Assembly (NCBI GenBank): GCA_902511425.1
Contig: CABXFE010000010.1
Location: 1-35,546 of the forward strand
DNA: 35,546 nucleotides
Direction: 5' to 3'
From: an uncultured SAR86 cluster bacterium
GTDB taxonomy: Bacteria > Pseudomonadota > Gammaproteobacteria > Magnimaribacterales > D2472
Shown here: piece by piece, positions 15,244 to 22,876 of the stretch
Position numbering within the stretch: the stretch's first letter is position 1
Layout: each line of letters starts with the position of its first letter
Translations under genes and position numbers: made by a program
The notes under the pieces: model-generated
Seen by the model: the letters and a program-made list of their open reading frames with translations, nothing else
Told to the model about the DNA's origin: nothing
Databases searched by the model: none

Positions 15244-16872
15244 ATGAAAAGAAGGCAGGCTATTAAAGTTACTTCCGTTGGTGCCATAGGACTTTCAGCC
15301 TCCATAAGCTCAAGTTGTTCAAAAAATACCTATTCTTTTAACCATGGTGTTGCTAGTGGGGATCCTCTTGAGGACAGGGTAATTCTTTGGACCAGAGTAA
15401 CTCCACAAAAAGCAGGGCCGTTGCAGGCTATCCTTGAAATCTCAGAAAATGAAAATTTTTCTAAAATTGTTTACTCAAAGAAATTGCAAACCTCTTCCTT
15501 GTCAGACTACACCATAAAATATGATTTTTTAGCAAAGCAGTACTGCGATAGTGATAAGGGGTTTTTCTATCGATTCAGAGCTGGAAGTTCCATTTCAGAG
15601 ACAGGCAAATCAAAAACATTTTCTAAAGATACGCTATCAGCAAAAATTGGTGTTTTTAGCTGCAGTAACTTTCCAGCAGGCTACTTTAATGCTTATCAGG
15701 CTGCGGCCGAAAAAAAAGATTTAGACTTGTGGCTACATTTGGGTGATTACTTATATGAGTATCCTATGGGTGGGTATGCTACTGATAATGCAAAAAAACT
15801 AGGAAGAACTCCAAACCCCGCACATGAAATGATTACCCTTTCAGATTACAGGCAAAGGCATGCTCAGTATAAGCTTGATCAGGGCTCCAAGGCTCTTCAT
15901 AAACATGCGCCACTAATTGCTGTCTGGGATGATCACGAGTTTTCAAATGACGCATGGAAGAGAGGAGCACAAAATCATTCGGAAGATGGATCGGAAGGTG
16001 ATTTCTTCGCTAGGAGATCAGCTGCCATCAAGGCTTACTATGAATGGATGCCAATCAGGGAGCAGCAGAATAAAAGAAGAATCTTTAGAGAATTTAAGAT
16101 TGGCAAACTGATACATTTAATCATGTTGGATACTCGACAATATGGAAGGGATAAACAATTACAACCAAAGGATTACCTTAGTAAATCTGGATTTAATCAA
16201 GTAAAGTTCTATAACGATCTAAATTCAGAAAATAGAGAGCTTCTAGGTGCAGAACAGCTTTCTTGGGTTGAAAATAGTGTTTTAAAGTCAAATGCTGCTT
16301 GGACTATCTTTGGCCAACAGGTCCTGATGGCGAAATTAAAGTTTCCTGACCTAAGCAAAATGCTCAAAACAGAAGAAATTCCAAGTTTTCTCAAACCTTA
16401 TTTAAAATTTTTAGGCTTGGGTATTCCTTCCAATCTTGATGCATGGGATGGGTATCCTGCAGCAAGAGATAACCTTTATCAATTAATGAAAAGTGCTAAA
16501 AAGGAATTCATTAGTCTTGCTGGAGATACACATAATAGTTGGGTTTCTGAGCTTGAAGATCAGTCAGGCAAAAAAGTAGGCATTGAATTGGGAACTCCCT
16601 CTGTGACTTCACCTGGAATAACAGATGTATTAAATTTAGATGAAAATAAGTTCATTGATAGCATTGTAAAAATTAATAAAGAGCTTCAATGGATGGACCC
16701 CTCTAATAGGGGGTATCTATTTCTTGATTGCGTGGAAAATAAAATCGTTGCCTCTTTTAATTACATAGAAGAGTTAAATAACATTAATGCTAAAATAAGC
16801 TCATCTCAATCTTTTGTGATTTATAGAGAAGGGCTTAAGCTAGAAAAAATAAAGCCCAGTTCAATCAAATAG
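15244..16872 (+). CDS. PhoD-like alkaline phosphatase / phosphodiesterase, twin-arginine signal
   Basis: A 542-aa secreted metallophosphoesterase of the PhoD family. The N-terminus MKRRQAIKVTSVGAIGLSAS has a twin arginine and a moderately hydrophobic core, then SSSC (C25), suggesting Tat export and possibly lipid attachment, though the lipobox is weak. The Fe/Ca-type active-site blocks are present: FSCSN (138-142), HLGDYLYEY (165-173), WDDHEFSND (228-236), LDTRQYGRD and LAGDTHNSW. The N-terminal PhoD_N domain (GVASGDPLEDRVILWTRV, 35-52) is also there. Such enzymes release phosphate from esters outside the cytoplasm. TatABC is encoded 4 kb downstream. No Pho box was recognised. The 3' end overlaps orn convergently by 12 bases. 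Confidence 0.9.
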   Translation: MKRRQAIKVTSVGAIGLSASISSSCSKNTYSFNHGVASGDPLEDRVILWTRVTPQKAGPLQAILEISENENFSKIVYSKKLQTSSLSDYTIKYDFLAKQYCDSDKGFFYRFRAGSSISETGKSKTFSKDTLSAKIGVFSCSNFPAGYFNAYQAAAEKKDLDLWLHLGDYLYEYPMGGYATDNAKKLGRTPNPAHEMITLSDYRQRHAQYKLDQGSKALHKHAPLIAVWDDHEFSNDAWKRGAQNHSEDGSEGDFFARRSAAIKAYYEWMPIREQQNKRRIFREFKIGKLIHLIMLDTRQYGRDKQLQPKDYLSKSGFNQVKFYNDLNSENRELLGAEQLSWVENSVLKSNAAWTIFGQQVLMAKLKFPDLSKMLKTEEIPSFLKPYLKFLGLGIPSNLDAWDGYPAARDNLYQLMKSAKKEFISLAGDTHNSWVSELEDQSGKKVGIELGTPSVTSPGITDVLNLDENKFIDSIVKINKELQWMDPSNRGYLFLDCVENKIVASFNYIEELNNINAKISSSQSFVIYREGLKLEKIKPSSIK

Positions 16873-17406
16873 CATTTGCTTATACAGCTTTAGCTCATTA
16901 ATAGATTCTTTAATGTCATCTTTGGCTCTATGTGAACCTTTTTTTTCGTATGTCTGAGCGTCGTTCATCCATCTTGAAATAAGTTCTTTTACTGAAGAAA
17001 CATCGACATGACGATAATGAAAATATGATTCTAGGTCAGGCATATATTTTGCAAGAAATCTTCTATCATGAGAAACAGTATTACCACACATTGGAGATGC
17101 TTTGTTTCCTACATATTTTGAAATAAATTCTAAGGTTTCTATCTCTGCTGCTTGCTCTGAAATACAACTCTGAAGAACTGATTGTGTTAAGCCTGAGTTC
17201 CCATGCTGTTTAGTATTCCATTCATCCATATTTTCAATAAGCTCTTTTGGCTGGTTGATAACTAAATTTGGGCCTTCTGCAACAATGGTAAGATTACTAT
17301 CTGTGATAATAGTAGCGATTTCTATAATTCTCTCTTTGTCTGGATCTAGTCCAGTCATCTCAAGATCAACCCAGATTAGATTTTGATTAGATTTTTGAGT
17401 AGACAT
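16861..17406 (-). CDS. orn: Oligoribonuclease
   Basis: Orn degrades very short RNAs, chiefly dinucleotides, to mononucleotides and is usually essential in gammaproteobacteria. It is a DEDDh exonuclease: D14 and E16 (WVDLEMTGLDP), D114 (HDRRFLAKYMP), and H159 with D164 (HRAKDDIKESINEL). Length is 181 aa, as in E. coli. It is divergent from rsgA, the same pairing as in E. coli, where orn and rsgA are also back to back. The promoter seems to share its -10 with that of rsgA. Confidence 0.97.
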   Translation of the reverse strand: MSTQKSNQNLIWVDLEMTGLDPDKERIIEIATIITDSNLTIVAEGPNLVINQPKELIENMDEWNTKQHGNSGLTQSVLQSCISEQAAEIETLEFISKYVGNKASPMCGNTVSHDRRFLAKYMPDLESYFHYRHVDVSSVKELISRWMNDAQTYEKKGSHRAKDDIKESINELKLYKQMLFD

Positions 17407-17424
17407 ATATGTTGTTAAATTTTA

Positions 17425-17432
17425 ACTATAGT
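17425..17432. promoter_or_regulatory. Palindromic -10 shared by orn and rsgA
   Basis: ACTATAGT is its own reverse complement, so TATAGT is read on both strands: 17427-17432 toward rsgA (+1 about 17439) and 17430-17425 toward orn (+1 about 17418). This gives leaders of about 10 and 12 bases to the ATGs at 17449 and 17406. The -35 regions are weak on both sides. A GTG at 17431 would lie inside the -10, which argues against it as the rsgA start. Confidence 0.55.
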
Positions 17433-17448
17433 GTATTTTGAGCCCAAG

Positions 17449-18321
17449 ATGTTAAAAGTTCAAACCGGTCAAATAGTTGAGTTCTACTCTAACTCATGCT
17501 GCGTGATGTCTGAGGGCATAGAATACAAATGCAAAATTCAAGGGAGAATTAATCTTGTTGTCGGCGATTTAGTTGAAATGGAGTTATCTTCTGTGGATAG
17601 TAGCTCTAATGGATTGGTTATCAAACGATTAGATAGAGTGACTGCTCTCTACAAATCAAAAGAAAAAGTTAAAAAACTAATAGCAGCAAATATTTCACAT
17701 ATTGGTATTTTAGTTACCAAAAGCCCTAAAACAAATCTTGAGTTTATTGATAAATGGATAACGATTTCAAAAGTTGCCTCAATAGAGCCATTCATAATTT
17801 ATAACAAAATAGATCTATTGCAAAATAGTGCATTCCAAGAAGATCAAAAAACCTATGAGCGCATTGGAATTAAGACTTTTCAAATTTCTGCAAAATTTTA
17901 TACAAATCTTGATAAGCTAAAAAAATATCTTTCAAAAAGGACCACGATATTCGTAGGTAACTCAGGCTCTGGAAAATCTACTTTAACCTCAGCCATTACA
18001 GGAAAAGAAATATTATCAAAAGCACTTTCGAATAATCAGGGTGTTCATACCACCTCTGTTTCTAGTCTTTATCACGTCAATGAAATGAAAATTATTGACT
18101 CTCCAGGAGTTAGAGATATTGGTATTAATCATCTAAAACCTAAGGAGATTATTTTAGGGTTTCCTGAAATAATCAATTATTCTCTTAATTGCGCTTTTCC
18201 TAATTGCTCTCATCAAGCTGATGAGGGATGCGCGGTAATGGCTGCGCTAAAGAATGGCGATATTGAAGAAAGTAGATACAATAATTTTATCTTTTTAAGC
18301 AAAAGAGAACTAAATGAATGA
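17449..18321 (+). CDS. rsgA: Ribosome small subunit-dependent GTPase RsgA
   Basis: RsgA is a circularly permuted GTPase that checks the decoding centre of the maturing 30S subunit. An N-terminal OB fold (about 1-65) is followed by the permuted G domain with G4 NKID (119-122) before the P-loop GNSGSGKST (170-178), then G3 DSPG (217-220). The C-terminal zinc knuckle has C248, C253, H255 and C261 (CAFPNCSHQADEGC). The frame opens with a GTG at 17431, but that codon sits in the predicted -10, so I use the ATG at 17449 (290 aa). The protein lacks the basic N-terminal extension of E. coli RsgA (350 aa). It overlaps ubiE by eight bases. Confidence 0.94.
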   Translation: MLKVQTGQIVEFYSNSCCVMSEGIEYKCKIQGRINLVVGDLVEMELSSVDSSSNGLVIKRLDRVTALYKSKEKVKKLIAANISHIGILVTKSPKTNLEFIDKWITISKVASIEPFIIYNKIDLLQNSAFQEDQKTYERIGIKTFQISAKFYTNLDKLKKYLSKRTTIFVGNSGSGKSTLTSAITGKEILSKALSNNQGVHTTSVSSLYHVNEMKIIDSPGVRDIGINHLKPKEIILGFPEIINYSLNCAFPNCSHQADEGCAVMAALKNGDIEESRYNNFIFLSKRELNE

Positions 18322-19048
18322 AAAAACACATTTTGGCTTTAAAGAAGTTGATGCCGATAAGAAATCCGAACATGTTGGAGAAGTCTTTCATTCTGTTGCA
18401 GAAGAATACGATCTAATGAACGATGTTATGTCTTTTGGCATGCACAGACTATGGAAAAAAATTCTTATTGAGCTATCTGAGTTAAGTGAAGGCTCTGTTG
18501 TTCTTGATATCGCAAGCGGAACGGCTGATATTCCAAAATTAATTAATAAAGAATTTAAATCAGTCTCAATGCATGTAACAGATATTAATGAATCAATGCT
18601 TTCGCTGGGCAAAGAACGCGCGATAAACGAAAACTTCTTTCACAATTGCAATTTTGCTCTAGCCTCTGGTGAAAGCCTCCCTTATCAAGATAAAACTTTT
18701 GATCTAGTCACTGTTGGGTTTGGGCTTCGTAATTTTACTGACAAGCGGATAGGGCTTGAGGAAATGAAACGAGTCTTGAAACCAGATGGTGTGTTATTAG
18801 TTTTAGAATTTTCAAAACCTACAAATTCCTTTTTTTCTAAGGTTTATGATTGGTACTCATTTAATGTCATTCCTAAATTAGGCAAGCTTTTAGCCAATGA
18901 TTCTGAAAGCTATCAATACCTTGCTGAGTCGATAAGAATGCATCCTGACCAAGAAACATTAAAGGATATGGTTCTCGATTCAGGCTTCAACGAATGTAAG
19001 TTCTACAATCTTGTAAACGGAGTTGTTGCAATCCATAAGGCGAAATAA
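18314..19048 (+). CDS. ubiE: Ubiquinone/menaquinone C-methyltransferase UbiE
   Basis: UbiE is the SAM-dependent C-methyltransferase of ubiquinone (and, where made, menaquinone) synthesis. At 244 aa it is close to the E. coli length (251). The N-terminus THFGFKEV...KxxxVxxVFxSVAxxYDLMND, the SAM-binding LDIASGTAD (64-72) and GLRNFTD further on are UbiE signatures. It starts inside the last eight bases of rsgA with a purine-rich AAAAGAGA upstream, and leads the ubiE-ubiJ-ubiB set. No menaquinone genes are seen here, so the ubiquinone role is the safe one. Confidence 0.95.
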   Translation: MNEKTHFGFKEVDADKKSEHVGEVFHSVAEEYDLMNDVMSFGMHRLWKKILIELSELSEGSVVLDIASGTADIPKLINKEFKSVSMHVTDINESMLSLGKERAINENFFHNCNFALASGESLPYQDKTFDLVTVGFGLRNFTDKRIGLEEMKRVLKPDGVLLVLEFSKPTNSFFSKVYDWYSFNVIPKLGKLLANDSESYQYLAESIRMHPDQETLKDMVLDSGFNECKFYNLVNGVVAIHKAK

Positions 19049-19051
19049 AAA

Positions 19052-19549
19052 ATGCGCGTAGCTTTAGATAAATTTTTGAAAGAAATAGAATCTTTATCTC
19101 CAGGATTTTTAATTAAAATTAAGAATCTGTACCCAATTGATTTTAATATTGAGATTGACTCTGTTTCGAAATTTTCAATTTCATTAAATAATGACTCTCA
19201 AAACTTTAGTTTCATTGAGCACCCAAATCCAAACTTCTCACTTCAACTCAATATTCTGACAGCCTTGAATGCATTAAATAAAAAACAGATACCAACAAAA
19301 TCTATTTCAGGGGATGTAGAAAGCGCGGTAATACTGTTAGGTGCTTTTGCAAATATTGATATAGATTTAGAGCTTTTAGTCTATAAATATTTCGGAGATA
19401 TCCCAGCTTTAATGCTAAGAAAAATTATGTCAAACCAACCTCAGCAAGAAGAATCTCAATTACAGCAAGATGAAGTGAATAGAATTCTGAGGTCTTTTAG
19501 GGATATTTCGATAAGGCTTGATAGACTTGAGCATGTTTTAATAAATTAA
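19052..19549 (+). CDS. ubiJ: Ubiquinone biosynthesis accessory factor UbiJ
   Basis: This 165-aa protein takes the conserved position between ubiE and ubiB. It is divergent in sequence but has the UbiJ plan: an SCP2-like lipid-binding fold (about 1-120, including ISGDVESAVILLGAFANIDIDLE) and a C-terminal helical coiled coil (about 125-163) beginning with a glutamine-rich stretch. UbiJ organises the soluble Ubi complex that handles hydrophobic ubiquinone intermediates. It starts three bases after ubiE, and its stop overlaps the ubiB start (TAATG). Confidence 0.85.
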   Translation: MRVALDKFLKEIESLSPGFLIKIKNLYPIDFNIEIDSVSKFSISLNNDSQNFSFIEHPNPNFSLQLNILTALNALNKKQIPTKSISGDVESAVILLGAFANIDIDLELLVYKYFGDIPALMLRKIMSNQPQQEESQLQQDEVNRILRSFRDISIRLDRLEHVLIN

Positions 19550-21117
19550 TGAATATTCTTTTTTCAGTTCTGGATTGCTTGAAAATTCTCTTTCAGGCCT
19601 TTAGGTATGGAATTGTAAACATACCGATCGATAGCAGCGGCTCTATTGCTATCAAAGCATTGGGTTTATTGAATCCTTTTTTTATCATTAATAGAAAAAT
19701 TCCTCATGGCTTAAGAATTAGAAATTTTTTAGAAAGCTTGGGTCCTATGTTCATAAAATTTGGTCAGCTACTATCAACAAGAACAGACGCAATATCCATT
19801 GACATAGCTTCTCACTTAAAGGGCTTAACTGATCAATGTACTCCGTTCTCAACCAAGCTAGCTAAAGAAATAATTGAAGAAAGCCTTCAAATTAAAATCA
19901 ATAATGTTTTTGATGAGTTTGAAGATGTACCATTGGCGGCCGCATCACTAGCGCAAGTTCACAGAGCAAAACTAAAAAGCACATCTGAAAAAGTTGTAAT
20001 TAAAGTCTTGAGGCCTGGAATTCATAAACAAGTTAGAAGGAATGTTAGGGTAATGAAGGCTGGAGGCTTCTTAATCAACCTCTTTTACAAAGAAAGCCAT
20101 AGGCTCAAATTAAAGGACGTGATTAGTGACTATGAAAAAACAATCTATAAAGAACTAGATTTAAAAGTCGAGGCAGCAAATACTACTGTAACCAAGAAGA
20201 ATTTTTCAGATTCAAATCTATTATTTATACCAAAAGTGTTTTGGGATCACACTGCGGTTAATGTTTTGACACTTGAAGAAATTGACGGCATAGCATGCAC
20301 AGATATCCATGCAATGGATGAGCTTGGCATAGACAGAAAAACCCTTGCAGAGAATGGAGTAAAGATATTTTTAGATCAGGTATTTAGAGATAATTTTTTT
20401 CATGCTGATATGCATCCAGGAAATATTTTTGTCAGTAAGATTAATGTAGCTCAGCCAAGCTATATAGCAATTGATTGCGCCATAGTTGGGTCTTTAAGCA
20501 GAGATGATCAATACAATTTAGCAAGAATGTTGCAAGCTACATTGAAACAAGATTACTACAAACTATCTGAATTATTCATTGGTGCTGGATGGGTGTCCAG
20601 TCAAACTAATAAGGCGGATTTAGAGCAAACTTTAAGAGCCACTTGTGAGCCCATTTTTGAAAAGCCCCTATCAGAAATTGAATTTGGAAATCTATTACTT
20701 TATTTGTTTGATTCAACCAGGCAATTCGGTTTATCAGTTCAGCCATCTTTAATATTGTTGCAAAAGACACTTATACACATAGAAGGCATGGGAAGAGAGA
20801 TATATGCTGACCTTGATTTCTGGGGTCTTGCAGAACCCTATCTTGATCAGTGGATCGAAAAGCAATTCAGTCCACTGAAACTCAAAGAGTTTCTGAAGGA
20901 TAATCAATATGAAATTTTAGATAAGGCCTCTTCGTTGCCAGGTGAAATTTTTAACTTGCTTGATAACATAAAATTTATTGCAAACGATGGGAAAAAAAAT
21001 ATTGATCTCATAAAAAGTCTTGAAGCAAGTTTGCAAAACCAGCGAAAATGGCAAAATCTAACTATACTTACACTAATAGGTATTATTATGATTCTAATGG
21101 GGACAATGTTGGCGTAG
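19549..21117 (+). CDS. ubiB: Ubiquinone biosynthesis regulatory kinase-like ATPase UbiB
   Basis: UbiB is an atypical protein-kinase-like ATPase (ADCK/COQ8 family) needed for ubiquinone synthesis. Family marks are KFGQLLSTR (70-78, the KxGQ motif), the alanine-rich nucleotide loop AAASLAQVHRA (130-140), lysine K152, the catalytic loop HADMHPGNI (285-293) and D309 in the metal-binding position (IDCAIVG in place of DFG, as in other UbiBs). A membrane segment closes the protein (about 498-520). Length is 522 aa against 546 in E. coli. It follows ubiJ with a one-base overlap and precedes tatA by 16 bases. Confidence 0.96.
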   Translation: MNILFSVLDCLKILFQAFRYGIVNIPIDSSGSIAIKALGLLNPFFIINRKIPHGLRIRNFLESLGPMFIKFGQLLSTRTDAISIDIASHLKGLTDQCTPFSTKLAKEIIEESLQIKINNVFDEFEDVPLAAASLAQVHRAKLKSTSEKVVIKVLRPGIHKQVRRNVRVMKAGGFLINLFYKESHRLKLKDVISDYEKTIYKELDLKVEAANTTVTKKNFSDSNLLFIPKVFWDHTAVNVLTLEEIDGIACTDIHAMDELGIDRKTLAENGVKIFLDQVFRDNFFHADMHPGNIFVSKINVAQPSYIAIDCAIVGSLSRDDQYNLARMLQATLKQDYYKLSELFIGAGWVSSQTNKADLEQTLRATCEPIFEKPLSEIEFGNLLLYLFDSTRQFGLSVQPSLILLQKTLIHIEGMGREIYADLDFWGLAEPYLDQWIEKQFSPLKLKEFLKDNQYEILDKASSLPGEIFNLLDNIKFIANDGKKNIDLIKSLEASLQNQRKWQNLTILTLIGIIMILMGTMLA

Positions 21118-21133
21118 GGACCAGGAGTTAATT

Positions 21134-21319
21134 ATGGGAATAGGTGGAATAAGTTTTTGGCAAATATTAATCATACTGGTGGTTATACTAATTTTATTTG
21201 GCGGTAAAAAAATTAGAACAATGGGTTCAGATCTAGGGGAAGGCCTTAAAGGTTTTAAAAAAGCTATCAAAGATGATGACTCAACTAAAGATAGTGAGTC
21301 TAAATCAGACGATCAATAA
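21134..21319 (+). CDS. tatA: Sec-independent translocase subunit TatA
   Basis: This 61-aa protein has the TatA plan: a short N-terminal membrane helix (about 6-22, ISFWQILIILVVILILFGG), the FGG hinge with KKIRTMGSDLGEGLKGFKKA amphipathic helix, and a charged acidic tail. TatA oligomers form the size-adapting pore for folded Tat substrates. It has the clearest Shine-Dalgarno of the cluster (AGGAG before the ATG). It lies 16 bases after ubiB and three before tatB. The short C-terminal tail (about 20 residues) is a common reduction. Confidence 0.95.
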   Translation: MGIGGISFWQILIILVVILILFGGKKIRTMGSDLGEGLKGFKKAIKDDDSTKDSESKSDDQ

Positions 21320-21322
21320 AAA

Positions 21323-21568
21323 TTGTTACAGATTGGATTTCTTGAAATTCTACTTATCCTGCTGATTGGGATATTAGTTATTGGCCCCGATCAGCTCCCA
21401 GGATTCATAAAATCTACATTAAAAACTTTTACCAGATTCCAGAACAAATTTTTTGAATTTAGATCGTCCATTGAAAGAGATATTGGTGCTGAAGATTTGA
21501 AGCAAGATATTTTTAATGAGCTAAAAATGGAAGAGTTTAAAAAGGAAGAAGATGACCGATCCAAATGA
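21323..21568 (+). CDS. tatB: Sec-independent translocase subunit TatB, TTG start
   Basis: The N-terminus MLQIGFLEILLILLIGILVI, then GPDQLPGF, matches TatB (MFDIGFxELLLILVIALLVLGPERLP), the receptor subunit that works with TatC. The start is TTG at 21323, three bases after the tatA stop, with no good ribosome site, so translation probably depends on ribosomes coming from tatA. At 81 aa it is about half the E. coli length (171); the long disordered tail is missing but the membrane helix and amphipathic helix remain. It overlaps tatC by 17 bases. Confidence 0.92.
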   Translation: MLQIGFLEILLILLIGILVIGPDQLPGFIKSTLKTFTRFQNKFFEFRSSIERDIGAEDLKQDIFNELKMEEFKKEEDDRSK

Positions 21569-22268
21569 CATGACATTCATGGAGCATTTAAAAGAATTAC
21601 GCTCAAGAATAATTAGAATGTTTTTATTTACAGGATTAATCTTAATATGCTGTTTGCCATTTACAAACCTCATTTATTCTTTTATCTCGGCACCATTAAT
21701 GGAGTTGATGCCTGCTGGTAGCAGCATGATTGCAACGGAAGTAGCCTCTCCATTTTTAGCGCCGTTGAGGGTTACAATTTATTCAGCCGTGATCATATCG
21801 GTACCATATTTTTTTTTAGAGCTATGGGGTTTTATTTCCCCTGGTTTATATAAAAAAGAAAGGGCGTTTGTAGGTCCTCTAATCCTGTCTTCAATTGTTC
21901 TTTTTTACACAGGAATTGCATTTGCTTATTTCGTTGTAAGTCCTATCATCCTAAGTTTTTTCATGTCCTCTGCTCCAGACTCAATCCAAGTGATGACTGA
22001 CATAAATAAGTATTTAGACTTTGTATTAAAACTTTTTTTTGCTTTTGGTTTTGCTTTTGAGATTCCTGTAGCAACCTTCTTGGTGATCACCACTGGATTG
22101 GTTTCCAAAGCTCGTATCAAAACATTGAGGCCATATTTAATTATTAGTTTTTTTATTATTGGAATGTTTTTGACGCCACCAGATATTTTTTCTCAATTAT
22201 TCTTGGCATTACCAATGTGGCTTCTATTTGAGATAGGTCTTTTTATATCAAAAGATAGAAAAAATTAA
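21552..22268 (+). CDS. tatC: Sec-independent translocase subunit TatC
   Basis: TatC is the polytopic receptor that recognises twin-arginine signals. The conserved N-terminus FMEHLKELRSRI (9-20) carries the E15 and R17 region needed for signal binding, followed by six membrane segments and the conserved PFLAPLRVTIYSAVIISVPY loop/helix (about 56-75) and LWGFISPGLYKKE. Length of 238 aa is near the usual 250. It overlaps tatB by 17 bases and meets the LOG gene in a 4-base convergent overlap. The PhoD-like protein in this window is a likely substrate. Confidence 0.96.
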   Translation: MTDPNDMTFMEHLKELRSRIIRMFLFTGLILICCLPFTNLIYSFISAPLMELMPAGSSMIATEVASPFLAPLRVTIYSAVIISVPYFFLELWGFISPGLYKKERAFVGPLILSSIVLFYTGIAFAYFVVSPIILSFFMSSAPDSIQVMTDINKYLDFVLKLFFAFGFAFEIPVATFLVITTGLVSKARIKTLRPYLIISFFIIGMFLTPPDIFSQLFLALPMWLLFEIGLFISKDRKN

Positions 22269-22876
22269 TCTTTTGGTATCTTGCTAAAATCAACATTAAG
22301 CCTATCTATCCAGGTATCTGAAGAGGGCATTTCGGCTGATAGAACCATTTTTAATAATTCTTTTGGATCATTATGAACAAGAACTTGGTTTTGATTCTCG
22401 AGGGAAACAAACTCCTCATCAACGGAATGCTGTAACCAGCTCAAAAAACCATCATAGTAGCCATTAATATTTAACAAGCCAACAGGCTTATTGATTCCTC
22501 CCAGTTGATTGCTGACCATAACCTCAAGAAGCTCATCCATAGAGCCAACGCCTCCAGGCAGCACAATAAAAGCATCACTCATGTCTAAAAATATTTCTTT
22601 TCTTTCAAAAAGAGAATGTGTAATTATAGTTTCATTAATATTCGGGTTTGTAAGTTCAAATTCATGCAGTGACTTTAATGTAATGCCAGTAGCTTTTCCG
22701 CCATTCTCAATGGCAGTATCTGCAACAACTTTCATCAAACCCACATTGCCTCCACCAAAGATTACTTCCAGGCCCTTTTCAGCCATCGCTTTTCCTATTT
22801 GCTGCGCAGCAATTTTATAATCTGGTGATTTCCCAAGATGGGCACCACAAAATACGGATATTTTTTTGATTGTCAT
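22265..22876 (-). CDS. LOG family / TIGR00730 nucleotide phosphoribohydrolase
   Basis: This 203-aa Rossmann-like protein has the LOG signature pair: GGGNVGLMKVVAD (41-53) and PGGVGSMDELLEV (107-119), with ERK (91-93). In the family motif PGGxGTxxE the threonine is serine here. LOG proteins split nucleoside 5'-monophosphates to free base and ribose 5-phosphate; in plants this activates cytokinins, while bacterial members often act as AMP or purine/pyrimidine nucleosidases. The bacterial substrate is not predictable. It overlaps the acyl-CoA dehydrogenase stop by four bases, at the end of the tkt-led gene string. Confidence 0.9.
   Translation of the reverse strand: MTIKKISVFCGAHLGKSPDYKIAAQQIGKAMAEKGLEVIFGGGNVGLMKVVADTAIENGGKATGITLKSLHEFELTNPNINETIITHSLFERKEIFLDMSDAFIVLPGGVGSMDELLEVMVSNQLGGINKPVGLLNINGYYDGFLSWLQHSVDEEFVSLENQNQVLVHNDPKELLKMVLSAEMPSSDTWIDRLNVDFSKIPKD

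Noticed and set aside
17431-17448. GTG start for rsgA six codons upstream of the chosen ATG
   Set aside because: The GTG lies inside the predicted -10 shared with orn and has no ribosome site; the OB fold begins after the ATG at 17449.
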